Below, piece by piece: positions 33,228 through 34,664 of a stretch of DNA of 34,664 nt; the stretch's first letter is position 1, and each line of letters starts with the position of its first letter. A program made the position numbers and the translations under genes. The stretch comes from CAZPQV01 sp964588705 (lineage in GTDB: Bacteria > Bacteroidota > Bacteroidia > Flavobacteriales > Weeksellaceae), in contig CAZPQV010000019.1 in NCBI GenBank assembly GCA_964588705.1, positions 1 to 34,664 of the forward strand, in the 5' to 3' direction. A model generated the notes under the pieces. The model worked only from the letters and a program-made list of their open reading frames with translations, was not told the DNA's origin and ran no database searches.

Positions 33228-34664
33228 TTAATTCACTCCTTTTTCTTTCATTACTTTGTTTAATTGTTTAAGAATTGATAATCCAAGGAGAGTTGCCAAT
33301 AACAGTAATCCGAAGTTTACCCAGAAGAAATTGGCCTTATCCTCATAATTATACCACATACTTGCCAAAACTCCGGAAAGTTTATTTCCGATCGAGGTTG
33401 AAAGGAAGAAACCTCCCATCATCAGAGCCGTAATTCTTGGTGGTGAAAGTTTGGAAACCAACGAAAGACCCATTGGTGAAAGGCAAAGTTCACCCACTGT
33501 AATTACACCGTACGCTGCAATCAGCCACCAGGAAGATACCTTCTCGAGACCATTTCCTCCCGCATATACGGCGCCTACCATTACCAAACACGAAAGTGCA
33601 GAAATGAATAAACCAAGCACGATTTTAGATGGTGTTGTCGGTTCTTTGCCGCGTCTTCGGAGCATTAAGAAAAATCCAACGACGAGTGGAGTCAGCACAA
33701 TTACCCAGAATGGATTTACAGACTGGAATAATTCCGTGTTGAATAAATAAACCGGCTGTTCAGGATTGGCTTCCAAAGCAGCTTTTTCTTCGGCTTTTAC
33801 GTTTCGGAAATAAATGTCTTTTCCTGTTTCTTTCATCGTTTCACCGGCATCATCTTTTTGAGCCACAAACTGATTGTCAAAAACTGATATTTCTTTGTCT
33901 TTATAATCTTTCGTTTCAACAAGATATATTGCTTCCAATGGTTTTTCCATTACAGCAGGAGCAGATCTGTCGGTGTAATAATTTGCCCATCTTGTCAGTG
34001 CTGTTCCGTTTTGCTTGAATACCGCCCAGAACATTAAACTTACCGCAAAAATCGCAAGCAGTGCACCAATAGGACGTTTGTCTTCGGAATTTGCTCTTAA
34101 ATAAAGGTTTACGTAGAAGAATACCACCGGAAGACAGGCGAAAATAAAGGCATCAGTAGAGTCGCTTCCAAAGATGTTTCCAGGAATAATCCAACCAATG
34201 AGACCTGCTACAATTGCAGGAACAAAAACTTTTAATAAAATAGTAGAAAGTTTTGTATCGCCTTCCTGTACAGGCTTCATTACATTAGCTTCGCGGATAT
34301 ATTTCATTCCGGTTGTGAAAATCACCAAACCGATGAGCATTCCAACTCCGGCCGTAATGAATGCAGGACCCCAACCGTACTTGTTACGCATATATGCCGC
34401 AACGAAATTACAGACAAGGGCTCCAATGTTAATACCCATATAGAAAATGTTGTATCCTGCATCTTTATTGGCTTTGTATGGCTCTTCAGAATAAAGATTT
34501 CCAAGAAGTGTGGAAATACTTGGCTTAAAGAAACCATTTCCTAAAATAATCAGTCCAAGAGATGCATAGAACAGAGGCAGTTGCTGAAACAGTCCAACAC
34601 CAATATATCCTGCTGCCATAAGCAAACCACCGATATAAATGGCTTTCACATAACCCAACACACG
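33228..34664 (-). CDS. POT family peptide transporter, N terminus beyond window (POT-4)
   Basis: 479 codons to the window edge; the first visible codons (CGT GTG TTG) belong to the helix-2/3 loop, so about 70-85 N-terminal residues with the ExxER motif are off the edge. Seen: GNGFFKPSISTLLG (Ser in place of the usual Asn), FYMGINIGALVCNF, WAVFKQNGTALTRWA in helix 7 (Lys where the paralogues have Glu), and ELCLSPMGLSLVSKL. Between helices 7 and 8 there is a polar insert of about 75 extra residues (KDYKDKEISVFDNQ to EQPVYLFNTEL) without extra membrane helices. It probably has its own upstream promoter outside the window. Confidence 0.9.
   Translation of the reverse strand, partial: RVLGYVKAIYIGGLLMAAGYIGVGLFQQLPLFYASLGLIILGNGFFKPSISTLLGNLYSEEPYKANKDAGYNIFYMGINIGALVCNFVAAYMRNKYGWGPAFITAGVGMLIGLVIFTTGMKYIREANVMKPVQEGDTKLSTILLKVFVPAIVAGLIGWIIPGNIFGSDSTDAFIFACLPVVFFYVNLYLRANSEDKRPIGALLAIFAVSLMFWAVFKQNGTALTRWANYYTDRSAPAVMEKPLEAIYLVETKDYKDKEISVFDNQFVAQKDDAGETMKETGKDIYFRNVKAEEKAALEANPEQPVYLFNTELFQSVNPFWVIVLTPLVVGFFLMLRRRGKEPTTPSKIVLGLFISALSCLVMVGAVYAGGNGLEKVSSWWLIAAYGVITVGELCLSPMGLSLVSKLSPPRITALMMGGFFLSTSIGNKLSGVLASMWYNYEDKANFFWVNFGLLLLATLLGLSILKQLNKVMKEKGVN

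Noticed and set aside
1..34664. CRISPR arrays, integrase, transposase, toxin-antitoxin, restriction systems
   Set aside because: No regularly spaced repeats and no protein with such domains was seen on either strand.

Overview
The window looks like a chromosomal segment of a low-GC Flavobacteriia member, most likely Weeksellaceae close to Chryseobacterium. This rests on a PorZ-type T9SS gene, a secreted nuclease with a T9SS C-terminal sorting domain, Bacteroidota promoter boxes (TAnnTTTG), a TPR/HTH membrane regulator of Bacteroidota type, and a run of POT-family peptide transporters. It is a draft assembly: two 10-N gaps lie inside one secreted nuclease gene, and one 100-N gap truncates a thioredoxin-like gene.

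Layout. 1-4.4 kb: the tail of a probable YugP-type zinc peptidase, convergent yigZ, a small orphan gene (929-1228) bracketed by perfect 26-bp direct repeats, a gene-free 420-bp stretch with degenerate repeats, a membrane TPR/HTH regulator, and convergent ribD. 4.4-9.1 kb: a DUF349 protein, aroE, and the gap-interrupted secreted endonuclease I. 9.1-11.3 kb: a LolC/E-like ABC permease broken by two in-frame stops, rbfA, divergent methylmalonyl-CoA epimerase, and a CAU tRNA. 11.3-18.7 kb: a GH92 alpha-mannosidase, a small exported protein, an M23 peptidase, then gpsA, a hemolysin III protein, an uncharacterised TTG-start gene and a DUF1684 lipoprotein. 18.7-25.3 kb: a tight minus-strand operon (5'-nucleotidase C-domain lipoprotein, metallophosphatase, porZ, recO), divergent from dapA, a GNAT acetyltransferase and a small membrane protein. 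25.3-34.7 kb: recG, the truncated thioredoxin, and four tandem POT transporters, the last running off the window.

Most of the window is housekeeping: cofactor and amino acid synthesis (ribD, aroE, dapA), lipid precursor synthesis (gpsA), ribosome maturation (rbfA), recombination (recO, recG) and propionate-type metabolism (mce). The more distinctive theme is secretion and nutrient scavenging: PorZ with a T9SS-tagged nuclease, a GH92 mannosidase, a two-part 5'-nucleotidase, and four oligopeptide transporters would together release and import nucleosides, sugars and peptides.

I saw no CRISPR array, transposase, integrase, restriction-modification or toxin-antitoxin locus. The best candidates for a second look are the repeat-flanked orphan gene, the altered catalytic loop of DapA, the double-nonsense permease, the POT array with two different inserted loops, the 19-nt A tract inside recG, and promoter boxes placed so close to start codons that yigZ, aroE and rbfA may be leaderless.
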